From the NCBI GenBank assembly GCA_009780755.1, contig WQZL01000049.1:1-14049 (forward strand): a stretch of DNA of 14,049 nt, given 5' to 3'. This document shows, piece by piece, positions 7,333-13,781 of the stretch. The stretch's first letter is position 1; every line of letters begins with the position of its first letter. This DNA is from Promicromonosporaceae bacterium (lineage in GTDB: Bacteria > Actinomycetota > Actinomycetes > Actinomycetales > Cellulomonadaceae). The notes under the pieces were generated by a model. The model ran no database searches. It was not told where the DNA came from and saw only the letters and a list, made by a program, of their open reading frames with translations. Position numbers and translations under genes: made by a program.

Positions 7333-7336
7333 GAAA

Positions 7337-7372
7337 GGCTGGCCCCGCGCCAAGCAGTGCGCGGGGCCAGCC
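7337..7372 (-). terminator. terminator of the GH3 gene
   Basis: A perfect 14-bp GC-rich stem (7337-7350 with 7359-7372, core GGCCCCGCGC) has an 8-nt loop and is followed on the minus strand by TTTCATTA. It sits 65 nt after the GH3 stop and directly before the ATPase palindrome, so it insulates the two genes. The U-tract is short. Confidence 0.7.
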
Positions 7373-7437
7373 GGGGGCCACAGTGTCCGATAGGGTGAGG
7401 TAGCCGAATTACCGAACCAACGTGTAGCGTGCGGCGC

Positions 7438-9837
7438 CTAGCCGATGGGGCCAGAGAAGTTCAGGCCAAAACCGAACTCCCACCGGTTACCGTCCGAGTC
7501 CACGAACGGGTCGTGGTCGCGGCCAACGTCCTCATAGGATGCCTCTACGGCGTCCATCGAGGCGGGCAGGCCAATCGGCAGGCGACCGGCCGGCTCATGC
7601 AGACCAAGGGCGATCTCGACTAGAGCTTGCTGGGCCACGAGATAACCGATGATGATGGCATCGGCCAGCTCGTAGATCTCCGTCGGCACGAAGGTGCCCG
7701 GCCCGCTACCGTGCAGGGCCACGATGATCGGAATGTCCCGGCCTGCGGCCTGAACGGCGGCGTGAACGCGCACCAGGGTGTCAAGGTGGTTCTCGTTGTC
7801 TACGGTACCGGTGGCGCCGAAGTACGAGCGGTTCTCGCGCGTGCCGTCCTCTAGCATCCGGCCCGCGAGCGAGACTCGGCGCACGTTCGGGCCATCGGCC
7901 GTGTATGGACGCCACTGTAGCGACCGGGGGAAGAATTCTCCGGTGGCAGGGTTGAAGCCGCCGCCGGGGTTCGGTGTGGTCATGCCGACGATGATTAAAT
8001 CAACATCGGAGAGGTCCGGGGTGAGGAATTCCTCTACCGCGTCGCCCTCGGCGTTCAGCACGGCCTCATCGATGACAACGCGGCCCACCAGCCCCTCAAC
8101 CATTTCAACGTTCAGGGCGGGGCCTTCGGTCAGGATGAAGGAGTCGGTCTGCCAGTTGAAGGCGCGGCTGTAGTTGCTCGGAATGTAGACGGTCAGATCG
8201 GAGAGGTCTGCGGCGACCGATGGCGAAATGATGTCGTCATTCTTCAGCATGACCACGGAGGCGAGCTGAGCGGCGATGCCAGCATCCATCTTTTCCTGGC
8301 TACCGGCGATGGTCAGCGACTCTTCCAGGTCGAGGAACGGGTTCTCGAATAGGCCAGCGTCGAAGATCATGTTCAGCACGCGAGTACCGGTCTGGCGCCA
8401 ACGAGCGTCGGCGTCATCGTCACCGTGGCGTTCTGCCCACACGTCGTAAGCGTCCAGGATGGATTGCAGGTTGGAGATACCGCCGAACATGTCCACACCG
8501 GCGGCGATGATGTAGTACGACTCCAGGGGGCCATCGCCGTACCAGGACGGGTTTTCGACGAACCAGCGGCGACCTTGGCCCAGGATGGCGCGATCGGGGT
8601 CAGCCGGCACGAACCAGTCGGTCATGATGACGCCCTCGTAGCCCTTGTCGCGCAGTAGGTCAATCACGGCGGGGTTGTAGGAGGCGGGCCAGGCGTCGCC
8701 GCCGTCCCAGATCGAGTTGCCGTCCTCATCTACGTCGGTGGCGAAGCTAAGCATGATGGCCCCGGAGTCCATAGCGGCCAGGAAGACGTCAACATGGTCT
8801 TGCTGGGCGCCGCCAGGGAATACGGAGAACGCGCCGGAACCGTCGAGGCTAGCCGAGACGCGACCGCCCTCGCCTGCCCCGTCAGCCGGGAAGTGCTTGG
8901 AGGTGGTGGCGACGCCGCCCGCCTGCATCCCGCGCACGAAGGCGGCGTTCATGGCCGCGCTCATGTCTACATCCTCGCCGAAGGTCTGCCAGTTGCGGCC
9001 CCAGCGCGGGTCGGAGGCAAGGTCAACCTGTGGGCCAAGCGCCCAGGAGATGCCCATCGCGCGATACTCGCGGGCTTGCATGGCGGCCATTTGCTCAACC
9101 AGATCGGCGTCATGTGTCGCGGCGATGCCAAGGTTTTCGGGCCACTGGGAGATCACGTCACCGCCACCAACGGTGGCGAAGTGACCGGGGTCGAGGACTA
9201 GGGTATGACCACCCCACGGAGTGGAGCGGGGGTCGGAGGCGAGGATGACGGGGATGTGCATACCGTCAAGTCCCTCGGCGAAGGCTTGCATCTGGTTGAC
9301 CCAGCGCACAGAGTCGGTGATGTTGTTGTCGCCAGCGTGCAACACGGCACGCACATGGCCGTCACCGATATAGGCAATCTGGTTCTCCGAGAGGCCATCG
9401 GCGATGCCGAACTCGTGGGGGCCGAAGAGGAACAGACCGGAAAGCTGCTCGATGGACAGTTCGGCGGCCAGGGCGCTCGCGCGGGTCATGGAGTCGAGGC
9501 GCCAATCTTCCCATACGTCGAGGGCGCCGTTGCCGTTGCGGTCGAGGAATGCGAGGCCATCAACCTCAAGAATCTCGACACCGGAGCCTTCGGTGAACGA
9601 GAGTGTGGGGCCGCTTACGTTAATCACCTGGGTGAAGGTGGTGCGGCCATCGGTCACCTCGCGGGTGGTGAACGTCTCGACGGGCAGGGTGGGGGTTTCG
9701 AGCGTCTCGGTCACATCCGGGGTGGGCGTAGGCTCGGCGTCCGGGGTGTCGTCGCTGCAACCGGCCAACAGCAGGCCGCTCAACAGTGCGACGCTAGCTA
9801 TCGCCGCTACGCCATTGGTGCGTTTGATGGTCTTCAT
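7438..9837 (-). CDS. glycoside hydrolase family 3 lipoprotein (beta-glucosidase-like)
   Basis: GH3 enzymes are retaining exo-acting beta-glycosidases; the sugar specificity here cannot be read. From ATG 9837 the protein is 799 aa. It has a lipoprotein signal peptide (MKTIKRTN, a hydrophobic stretch, lipobox LLAGC with Cys27), a Thr/Pro/Glu-rich linker, an EF-hand-like DRNGNGALDVWED at 99-111, and the N-terminal barrel with GPQVDLASDPRWGRN.QTFGED near 268-288. TTSKHFPADG follows, and the predicted nucleophile is Asp407 in GVIMTDWF. The C-terminal domain has SVVMLKND and ends in WEFGFGLNFSG. The frame is open to 9891, but the signal peptide and the GGGAAAG-like ribosome site fix the start at 9837. 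A LacI-type operator lies 23 bp upstream. It is flanked on both sides by ATPase genes, with no transporter visible. It should act outside the membrane. Confidence 0.9.
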   Translation of the reverse strand: MKTIKRTNGVAAIASVALLSGLLLAGCSDDTPDAEPTPTPDVTETLETPTLPVETFTTREVTDGRTTFTQVINVSGPTLSFTEGSGVEILEVDGLAFLDRNGNGALDVWEDWRLDSMTRASALAAELSIEQLSGLFLFGPHEFGIADGLSENQIAYIGDGHVRAVLHAGDNNITDSVRWVNQMQAFAEGLDGMHIPVILASDPRSTPWGGHTLVLDPGHFATVGGGDVISQWPENLGIAATHDADLVEQMAAMQAREYRAMGISWALGPQVDLASDPRWGRNWQTFGEDVDMSAAMNAAFVRGMQAGGVATTSKHFPADGAGEGGRVSASLDGSGAFSVFPGGAQQDHVDVFLAAMDSGAIMLSFATDVDEDGNSIWDGGDAWPASYNPAVIDLLRDKGYEGVIMTDWFVPADPDRAILGQGRRWFVENPSWYGDGPLESYYIIAAGVDMFGGISNLQSILDAYDVWAERHGDDDADARWRQTGTRVLNMIFDAGLFENPFLDLEESLTIAGSQEKMDAGIAAQLASVVMLKNDDIISPSVAADLSDLTVYIPSNYSRAFNWQTDSFILTEGPALNVEMVEGLVGRVVIDEAVLNAEGDAVEEFLTPDLSDVDLIIVGMTTPNPGGGFNPATGEFFPRSLQWRPYTADGPNVRRVSLAGRMLEDGTRENRSYFGATGTVDNENHLDTLVRVHAAVQAAGRDIPIIVALHGSGPGTFVPTEIYELADAIIIGYLVAQQALVEIALGLHEPAGRLPIGLPASMDAVEASYEDVGRDHDPFVDSDGNRWEFGFGLNFSGPIG

Positions 9838-9860
9838 CGACTTTCCCTTGATAGTTGGGG

Positions 9861-9878
9861 CTGGTAAACGGTTACCAG
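9861..9878. promoter_or_regulatory. LacI/GalR-type operator before the GH3 gene
   Basis: CTGGTAAACGGTTACCAG has 7-bp arms (CTGGTAA and TTACCAG) around a central CG step, which is the hallmark of operators for LacI-family regulators. It ends 23 bp before the GH3 ATG, a position suited to repression released by a sugar effector. No intact LacI-family gene is present in the window; only a C-terminal relic is seen at 11341-11490. Confidence 0.7.
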
Positions 9879-9988
9879 GGAGTAAGGCCAAGTGTGCGCG
9901 GCTGGGCGCACCAGGGGAAGGTCACTTAGAAAATCGGTAGCTTTCCGTCGATGTTCTGTTTAGTTCACAACTCGACGTTATCGAGCCG

Positions 9989-11248
9989 TTATGGGGCCAG
10001 ATGTCCCAAGGCCACAACGTTGACCCCATCGGGCCTGGTATAGCTCAAGTTTCCGGCTGTGATAACACTCAACGAAATAAGGCGCTCCCTTCGCTGATCT
10101 GTCACCTTCGCAGCAAGCGCCTGCAACGCAGCTGCACCTGCATCGACGGCAGCCTCTCCGCCCAGCTTCACCTCGAAGGCCGCCCATCGTCCATCTGGGA
10201 ACTCCACAACAACATCAACCTCGTGGCCCTTCTCATCACGGTAGTGGGTGACCAGGCCACCGACGGCATCTGCGTAGATTCTTAGATCTCGCACCGTTAG
10301 CGACTCAAACAAGAACCCGAGTGTCTGCGGATCGGCCAACAACGTCTCTGTGGTACCACCAAGGGCGGCGGCAGCGAGCGATGGGTCAACAAAGTGCCAC
10401 TTCGGCGAGACCCGAGTGCGGATAGCCGAGCGCAGGTGTACGGCCCAGGCCGGTTGTTCCTCTAGGACATGAATTCTGGTTAACGCATCGAGGTATTTTC
10501 GCGCCGTTTGTGCCGACATTGCCACATCATCGACGCTACCCAGTTCAGCCTCACCGGCCAGCCGCGCGGCTGGCGCCTCTGTCGCGGTGTTCCGCGCAAT
10601 GGCATACAGCAAAGCTCCCATCCGAGCGGGATCTACCCGATGCCCGGCGAGGGCAAGATCGACGCGGGTGACGTCAGCCAGGTAGGACCGAAGATATTCG
10701 CTTGGCGACCTCTCCGGCTCGGCCACCAGGGCGGGCCAACCGCCTCGGATGATTAACCGCACATACTCTGGAACTGTTGCCCCTCCCATTGCAGCTATCT
10801 TGCTCCCCGCCAATAACTCTACAAAACTGACTGCACCGGTTGAGTCCCCACTCTCTGCTAGTGACATGGGCCGAAGAATGATCCGCCGGAATCGTCCGGC
10901 GCCACTGTGATGAGTTACATCGTCAGCAGGGGTGGCCGAACCAGTCAGGATGAACTGTCCAGCGGTGCGCCGTTCATCCACAGTGTGTCGAACCGCATTC
11001 CAAAGCGCAGGGGCGAACTGCCACTCGTCGATGAGCCTTGGAGTTTCGCCCATCAACACAACCTCCGGCGCAGCCTCAGCCATTGTGCGGATCGCCGGCG
11101 AAGAGTCAACCCGTACGAAGCTAGCCGAGTGTGCCAGGCCGGTCGTCGTCTTACCAGAACCGCGCGGGCCTTCAATGACCACGGCCCCGAAGGTGGTCAA
11201 TGCCCGAGTGACGATCTGGTCCGCTACCCTGCCATGATACTGACTCAT
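9989..11248 (-). CDS. AAA_14/DUF4143 ATPase
   Basis: This 419-aa protein has the two-part layout of the AAA_14 plus DUF4143 family, common in accessory DNA and of unknown function. The N-terminal ATPase shows Walker A GPRGSGKT at 27-34, Walker B LIDEWQ (Asp74-Glu75) and sensor FILTGSA at 99-105, followed by GRFRRIILRPMSL. The helical middle is followed by a nuclease-fold C-terminus: Glu315 in FLFESL, HEVDVVVE with Asp345, and FEVKLG with Glu359-x-Lys361, so E-x-K is retained here. ATG 11248 is preceded by the -10-like TACTGT exactly 6 nt away (11255-11260) and no Shine-Dalgarno, suggesting a leaderless message. The tandem repeats 11256-11342 cover the promoter. After the stop (9989-9991) only a 5-bp stem (CTCGA/TCGAG) is seen. 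Confidence 0.85.
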   Translation of the reverse strand: MSQYHGRVADQIVTRALTTFGAVVIEGPRGSGKTTTGLAHSASFVRVDSSPAIRTMAEAAPEVVLMGETPRLIDEWQFAPALWNAVRHTVDERRTAGQFILTGSATPADDVTHHSGAGRFRRIILRPMSLAESGDSTGAVSFVELLAGSKIAAMGGATVPEYVRLIIRGGWPALVAEPERSPSEYLRSYLADVTRVDLALAGHRVDPARMGALLYAIARNTATEAPAARLAGEAELGSVDDVAMSAQTARKYLDALTRIHVLEEQPAWAVHLRSAIRTRVSPKWHFVDPSLAAAALGGTTETLLADPQTLGFLFESLTVRDLRIYADAVGGLVTHYRDEKGHEVDVVVEFPDGRWAAFEVKLGGEAAVDAGAAALQALAAKVTDQRRERLISLSVITAGNLSYTRPDGVNVVALGHLAP

Positions 11249-11263
11249 CCGGTCACAGTATCA
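11235..11263. repeat. inverted 8-mers flanking the DUF4143 start codon
   Basis: TGATACTG (11235-11242, inside codons 3-5) and CAGTATCA (11256-11263, first tandem unit) form an 8-bp inverted repeat around 13 nt containing the ATG. The word CAGTATCA is the core of the neighbouring tandem array, so one inverted copy of the array's site lies within the coding sequence. Confidence 0.6.
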
Positions 11264-11342
11264 CTTTTGCGCTGATTTCAGTATCACTTTTGCGCTGATT
11301 TCAGTATCACTTTTGCGCTGATTTCAGTATCACTTTTGCGCT
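11256..11342. repeat. 23-bp tandem repeat array, 3.8 copies
   Basis: Three exact 23-bp units start at 11256, 11279 and 11302, each beginning CAGTATCACTTTTGCGCTGA and ending TTT. An 18-bp fourth unit runs 11325-11342. The copies are identical, with no spacers, so this is not CRISPR. The array begins 7 bp before the DUF4143 ATG and overlies its -10 and -35 region. Its far end touches the stop codon of the LacI-like relic. Exact identity suggests recent amplification or strong selection. Confidence 0.95.
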
Positions 11343-11490
11343 AGTCGAGTACGGGGCCGGTGGTGCCTCGCAGCACGAAGGTCAGGTCATGGCTCGGGTC
11401 TGTGCCAGGGTCAGCCCCCTCAATGATCTGCCCGAGCCTGACCTCCGGCCAATGGTCGCGGAATGACGAGTAAACTAGGGCTAAGCACCC
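11341..11490 (-). pseudogene. C-terminal relic resembling a LacI-family regulator
   Basis: On the minus strand an open stretch ending in TAG at 11341-11343 translates to a tail reading RLGQIIEGADPGTDPSHD then LTFVLRGTTGPVLD. This closely resembles the extreme C-terminus of LacI/GalR regulators, where a last strand LxVRGTTGP is typical. Upstream the resemblance fades by about 11455-11490 and the frame meets a stop at 11554-11556. No start codon with a ribosome site is present, so this is a truncated remnant. A LacI-type operator lies before the nearby GH3 gene. The stop codon shares two bases with the tandem array. Confidence 0.5.
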
Positions 11491-11794
11491 TCCCCTGGTT
11501 GAACCGCCACCAGGTGGCTGGGCAGGAACGAGCGACAGCGGGCCACAAGCTCCCTACTCAACCCTTCGCCTCACTCCGCACAAAATGGCGCAGCGGCACT
11601 ACGGCCGGTTCAGGTGCGCGTCGCTCAGATGCCCGTTGTTGAAAGCGATGAAGAAGCGTTGTCACCACCAAACCAATCAACCCCACCGCCACGATTGATT
11701 CGCACTCTCGCAAAAAGAAAGTGCCCGGCAGCTTCGGCAGTCACAAGTGTCGCCAGATGGCGCTCCCGTCGGTTGAGCAACGGGCGGCGAGGCG
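11491..11794. other. spacer between ATPase copy 2 and the LacI-like relic
   Basis: No recognisable gene is present. Visible are a near-palindrome GCCACCAGGTGGC (around 11507-11519), a hairpin-like pair GCACTCTC/GAAAGTGC (11702-11724) with an A/T-rich loop, and one short hydrophobic reading frame described separately. Base composition is less GC-rich than the flanking genes. The stretch looks like decayed DNA between two accessory genes. Confidence 0.4.
11558..11713 (-). CDS. possible small single-span membrane protein
   Basis: From a TTG at 11713 (or GTG 11692) a 51-residue frame reads LRECESIVAVGLIGLVVTTL followed by LHRFQQRASERR and a polar tail, ending in TGA at 11558-11560. One transmembrane helix followed by basic residues is plausible for a small membrane protein. 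There is no good ribosome binding site, and third-position GC is only about half, unlike the neighbouring genes. It may well be chance. Confidence 0.15.
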   Translation of the reverse strand: MRECESIVAVGLIGLVVTTLLHRFQQRASERRAPEPAVVPLRHFVRSEAKG

Positions 11795-13198
11795 CTAAAC
11801 CAGGTCATCTGCGGTGATGGCCGTTACTCCTTGGGCGAGTACCTGCGGGGCCACCGACGTTCGGGACATCGCCACCAGCGGGGCTTCGCCAGTGGCGCCG
11901 GGTACCCGAGCGCAAGCGGCCCGCAGGCCGCTCAGGTCTGCGCTAGTAAACTCCCGGTTCTCTCGCCACTTGATCGAGCCGAAGAAGGTCAGCGTGCGGG
12001 CCACTGGCCACCGATCTGCACCAACCAGGTCCACCTCGACATCATTGCGCCTGGTCCACCAGCCACCCACCTCAGCGGTGCCATCGGGCAGCAAGTCCCG
12101 CCTAGCTGCGAGCAGTTCACGCAGCACCGGTTCTACCACCCGTCCCCGCCAGGAAGCCCAGGCACGCTCAATGCGCTGCAACACCAGGTCTGATTGCCCA
12201 GCCTCGATGCGCGGAATCCCGTCAGCCAGGAACGGCAGCCAGAACCGCATGAACGGATCCTCTATCCGATAGCGTGTGTTAGTCGATGGCGCACACGACA
12301 AGGGGGCATCCGCCACCACCACTTGCCGCTCGATCAACTCCTTAAGCGATCGGCTCAGCGAGGTGCTTTTGATTCCACCGGCCGCACTCTGAATCCCACC
12401 AAAGGTCGCTTCTCCCGAGCCTATGGCCCGCAAGACGGTCTTGGCCTGCACCTCAGAGGGAAACTCGGAGGTGAGCATCCTTTCCCCCGAAACCACCAGG
12501 GGCGACAGCGAATCGCAAACCTGCGTCCGCAAAAACTCCCTTATGGACATGCCACCTTGCCAGTCTGCCAAGATGAGCGGCAACCCGCCGGTAACCAGAT
12601 AGGCGTCGATAGCGTCGGCCGCGTCCAGGCCAGTCAACTCCTTAACATCTGCGACCGTCAGCGGACCGAGCGGCATCTCCGTGGCCCGCTGGTAGAACGG
12701 CCGCCCGGCCGTGGTGAGTCGCTCCATTTCAGCCCGGTTTGAGCCAATAAGAATCAACAACAGCGGCTTTAGCGAGAGTCGCTGATCCCAGGCCGCCTGT
12801 AATGCGCCCTCAAACCCTGGATCGTTGCGCGCCAGATAGGGCGCCTCGTCAAGCACTACGATGGTCGGGCCATTGCCGGGCAGCACATCCGCCAACTGCC
12901 GCAATGCGGCGGGCCAGGACGTCGGCGTCGACAGGTCTGATACATCGGGCAAGCCAGAGCGCCCTAGCTCGCCAGCAAACTCGGCAAGCTCTGATGGCGC
13001 AGGCGCATTCGTGGCTTGGAAGTAAAAACTGGGAAGTCCCGAGCGACGGGCAAACTCCAACACCATCCGGGTTTTGCCAACACGGCGCCGCCCCCGAATT
13101 GCCACAGCCCGTCCCGGTCGATCTCCGCCGCGCTGCACTCGCTCCAGTTGGGCAGCTAACAGGCTCAGTTCACGCGTGCGACCAACGAATGCACGCAT
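11795..13198 (-). CDS. AAA+ ATPase with winged helix and DUF234-like C-terminus (copy 2)
   Basis: This 467-aa paralogue of the 5833-7257 gene has the same architecture. Walker A is GRRRVGKT at 36-43, Walker B is VVLDEAPY with Asp117-Glu118, LILIGSN is the sensor near 148, and the winged helix spans about 256-300 (GGIQSAAGGIKSTSLSRSL). The nuclease-fold end has Glu356 in VVEPVLREL, Asp390 in VEVDLV and GSIKW with Lys410. Shared blocks with copy 1 include RRSGLPSFYFQA, DAYLVTGG.PL, GGWW and GSIKWR. Both copies have Ser where E-x-K nucleases have Glu, hinting that cleavage activity is lost. The ATG at 13198 has AAGGAGGG 4-5 nt ahead. A 15-bp iteron array fills the gap to the phosphatase gene upstream. 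Function is unknown. Copy 2 is not joined to the upstream gene by overlap, so it probably uses its own promoter. Confidence 0.85.
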   Translation of the reverse strand: MRAFVGRTRELSLLAAQLERVQRGGDRPGRAVAIRGRRRVGKTRMVLEFARRSGLPSFYFQATNAPAPSELAEFAGELGRSGLPDVSDLSTPTSWPAALRQLADVLPGNGPTIVVLDEAPYLARNDPGFEGALQAAWDQRLSLKPLLLILIGSNRAEMERLTTAGRPFYQRATEMPLGPLTVADVKELTGLDAADAIDAYLVTGGLPLILADWQGGMSIREFLRTQVCDSLSPLVVSGERMLTSEFPSEVQAKTVLRAIGSGEATFGGIQSAAGGIKSTSLSRSLKELIERQVVVADAPLSCAPSTNTRYRIEDPFMRFWLPFLADGIPRIEAGQSDLVLQRIERAWASWRGRVVEPVLRELLAARRDLLPDGTAEVGGWWTRRNDVEVDLVGADRWPVARTLTFFGSIKWRENREFTSADLSGLRAACARVPGATGEAPLVAMSRTSVAPQVLAQGVTAITADDLV

Positions 13199-13214
13199 CT
13201 TCCCTCCTTGCCTA

Positions 13215-13270
13215 CATTGATGATACTAACATCAGTGATACTAACGCTAATGATACTAACATCAATGATG
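13215..13270. repeat. 15-bp iteron array upstream of ATPase copy 2
   Basis: Units TGATACTAACATCAG (13221-13235), TGATACTAACGCTAA (13236-13250) and TGATACTAACATCAA (13251-13265) are followed by a partial TGATG. The array is bounded by the inverted pair CATTGATG (13215-13222) and CATCAATG (13260-13267). On the minus strand the unit nearest the gene gives TATCAT (13220-13225), a good -10 about 22 nt before the ATG, so the array overlies the promoter. The 15-bp period equals that of ACATCG within the copy-1 palindrome. Confidence 0.9.
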
Positions 13271-13271
13271 G

Positions 13272-13781
13272 TCAGGTCGTAGGTCGCGTTACCTGGGTTA
13301 GCTGGGCGGTGGATCGATCCCAGGTTGACCAGGTGTGGGGCGAGACCAGCACCGAGTAGGTGGCGGTGGGAATGCCGACACGGACCTGTGCCAACGCGCC
13401 AAGGTCGGAGTCGGGGCCTGCTAGATAAGCGGCAGTGGCAGACATGGTTGGCTCGTGACCCACCAGTAAGACCGTATGTAGACCTTCATCTACACCGCGC
13501 AGGATGCGCAAAGTCTCGGTCACGGTGGCCAGGTACAGCTCCGGCAGGAACCGCACCTCCGGGCTGGCCGCCTGCCCCAACTCGGCGGCAACCAGCGCCC
13601 AGGTCTGCCGGGTGCGTTGCGCGGCAGAAACCAAAGCCAGATCAGGCACGAGTCCAACCGCAGCCAGCAAGCGGCCCACCTGCGGAGATTGCAAGCGCCC
13701 GCGCGAGGCTAACCCCCGCGCCTCATCGGTCTCGCCGAAGCGCTCCGCCTTGGCGTGACGCAACAGAACAAGTTGCCTCAA
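13272..13781 (-). CDS. SixA-type histidine phosphatase
   Basis: This is a 169-residue member of the histidine (phosphoglycerate-mutase-like) phosphatase superfamily. The catalytic LLRHAK gives Arg8 and the phospho-accepting His9. Arg56 lies in SAAQRTRQT, Glu81 in LPELY, and the second His is 109 in LLVGHEPT. Length and order match SixA, which in E. coli dephosphorylates a phosphohistidine protein. The substrate here is unknown and could equally be a small phosphate ester. The start is TTG at 13781, overlapping the nagB stop as TTGA; GAAGG lies 7 nt upstream, inside nagB. It is therefore probably made from the nagB message by translational coupling. Confidence 0.85.
   Translation of the reverse strand: MRQLVLLRHAKAERFGETDEARGLASRGRLQSPQVGRLLAAVGLVPDLALVSAAQRTRQTWALVAAELGQAASPEVRFLPELYLATVTETLRILRGVDEGLHTVLLVGHEPTMSATAAYLAGPDSDLGALAQVRVGIPTATYSVLVSPHTWSTWDRSTAQLTQVTRPTT

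Noticed and set aside
7258..7353. N-terminal extension of ATPase copy 1 to an ATG at 7353
   Set aside because: The extra codons only translate the palindrome; GTG 7257 has a perfect ribosome site and matches the start of the paralogue.
9205..9867. plus-strand frame opposite GH3
   Set aside because: Shadow frame of high-GC coding sequence; the GH3 motifs are on the minus strand.
9838..9891. GH3 start at 9891
   Set aside because: It would place 18 residues before the lipoprotein signal and run through the LacI operator; ATG 9837 has a ribosome site.
9971..9985. terminator after the DUF4143 gene
   Set aside because: CTCGA/TCGAG gives only a 5-bp stem with no U-tract.
11256..11342. CRISPR array
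   Set aside because: Units are contiguous 23-mers without spacers, and there are no cas genes.
11761..11790. terminator after ATPase copy 2
   Set aside because: CCCGT/ACGGG is a short stem with a 10-nt loop and no adjacent U-tract.
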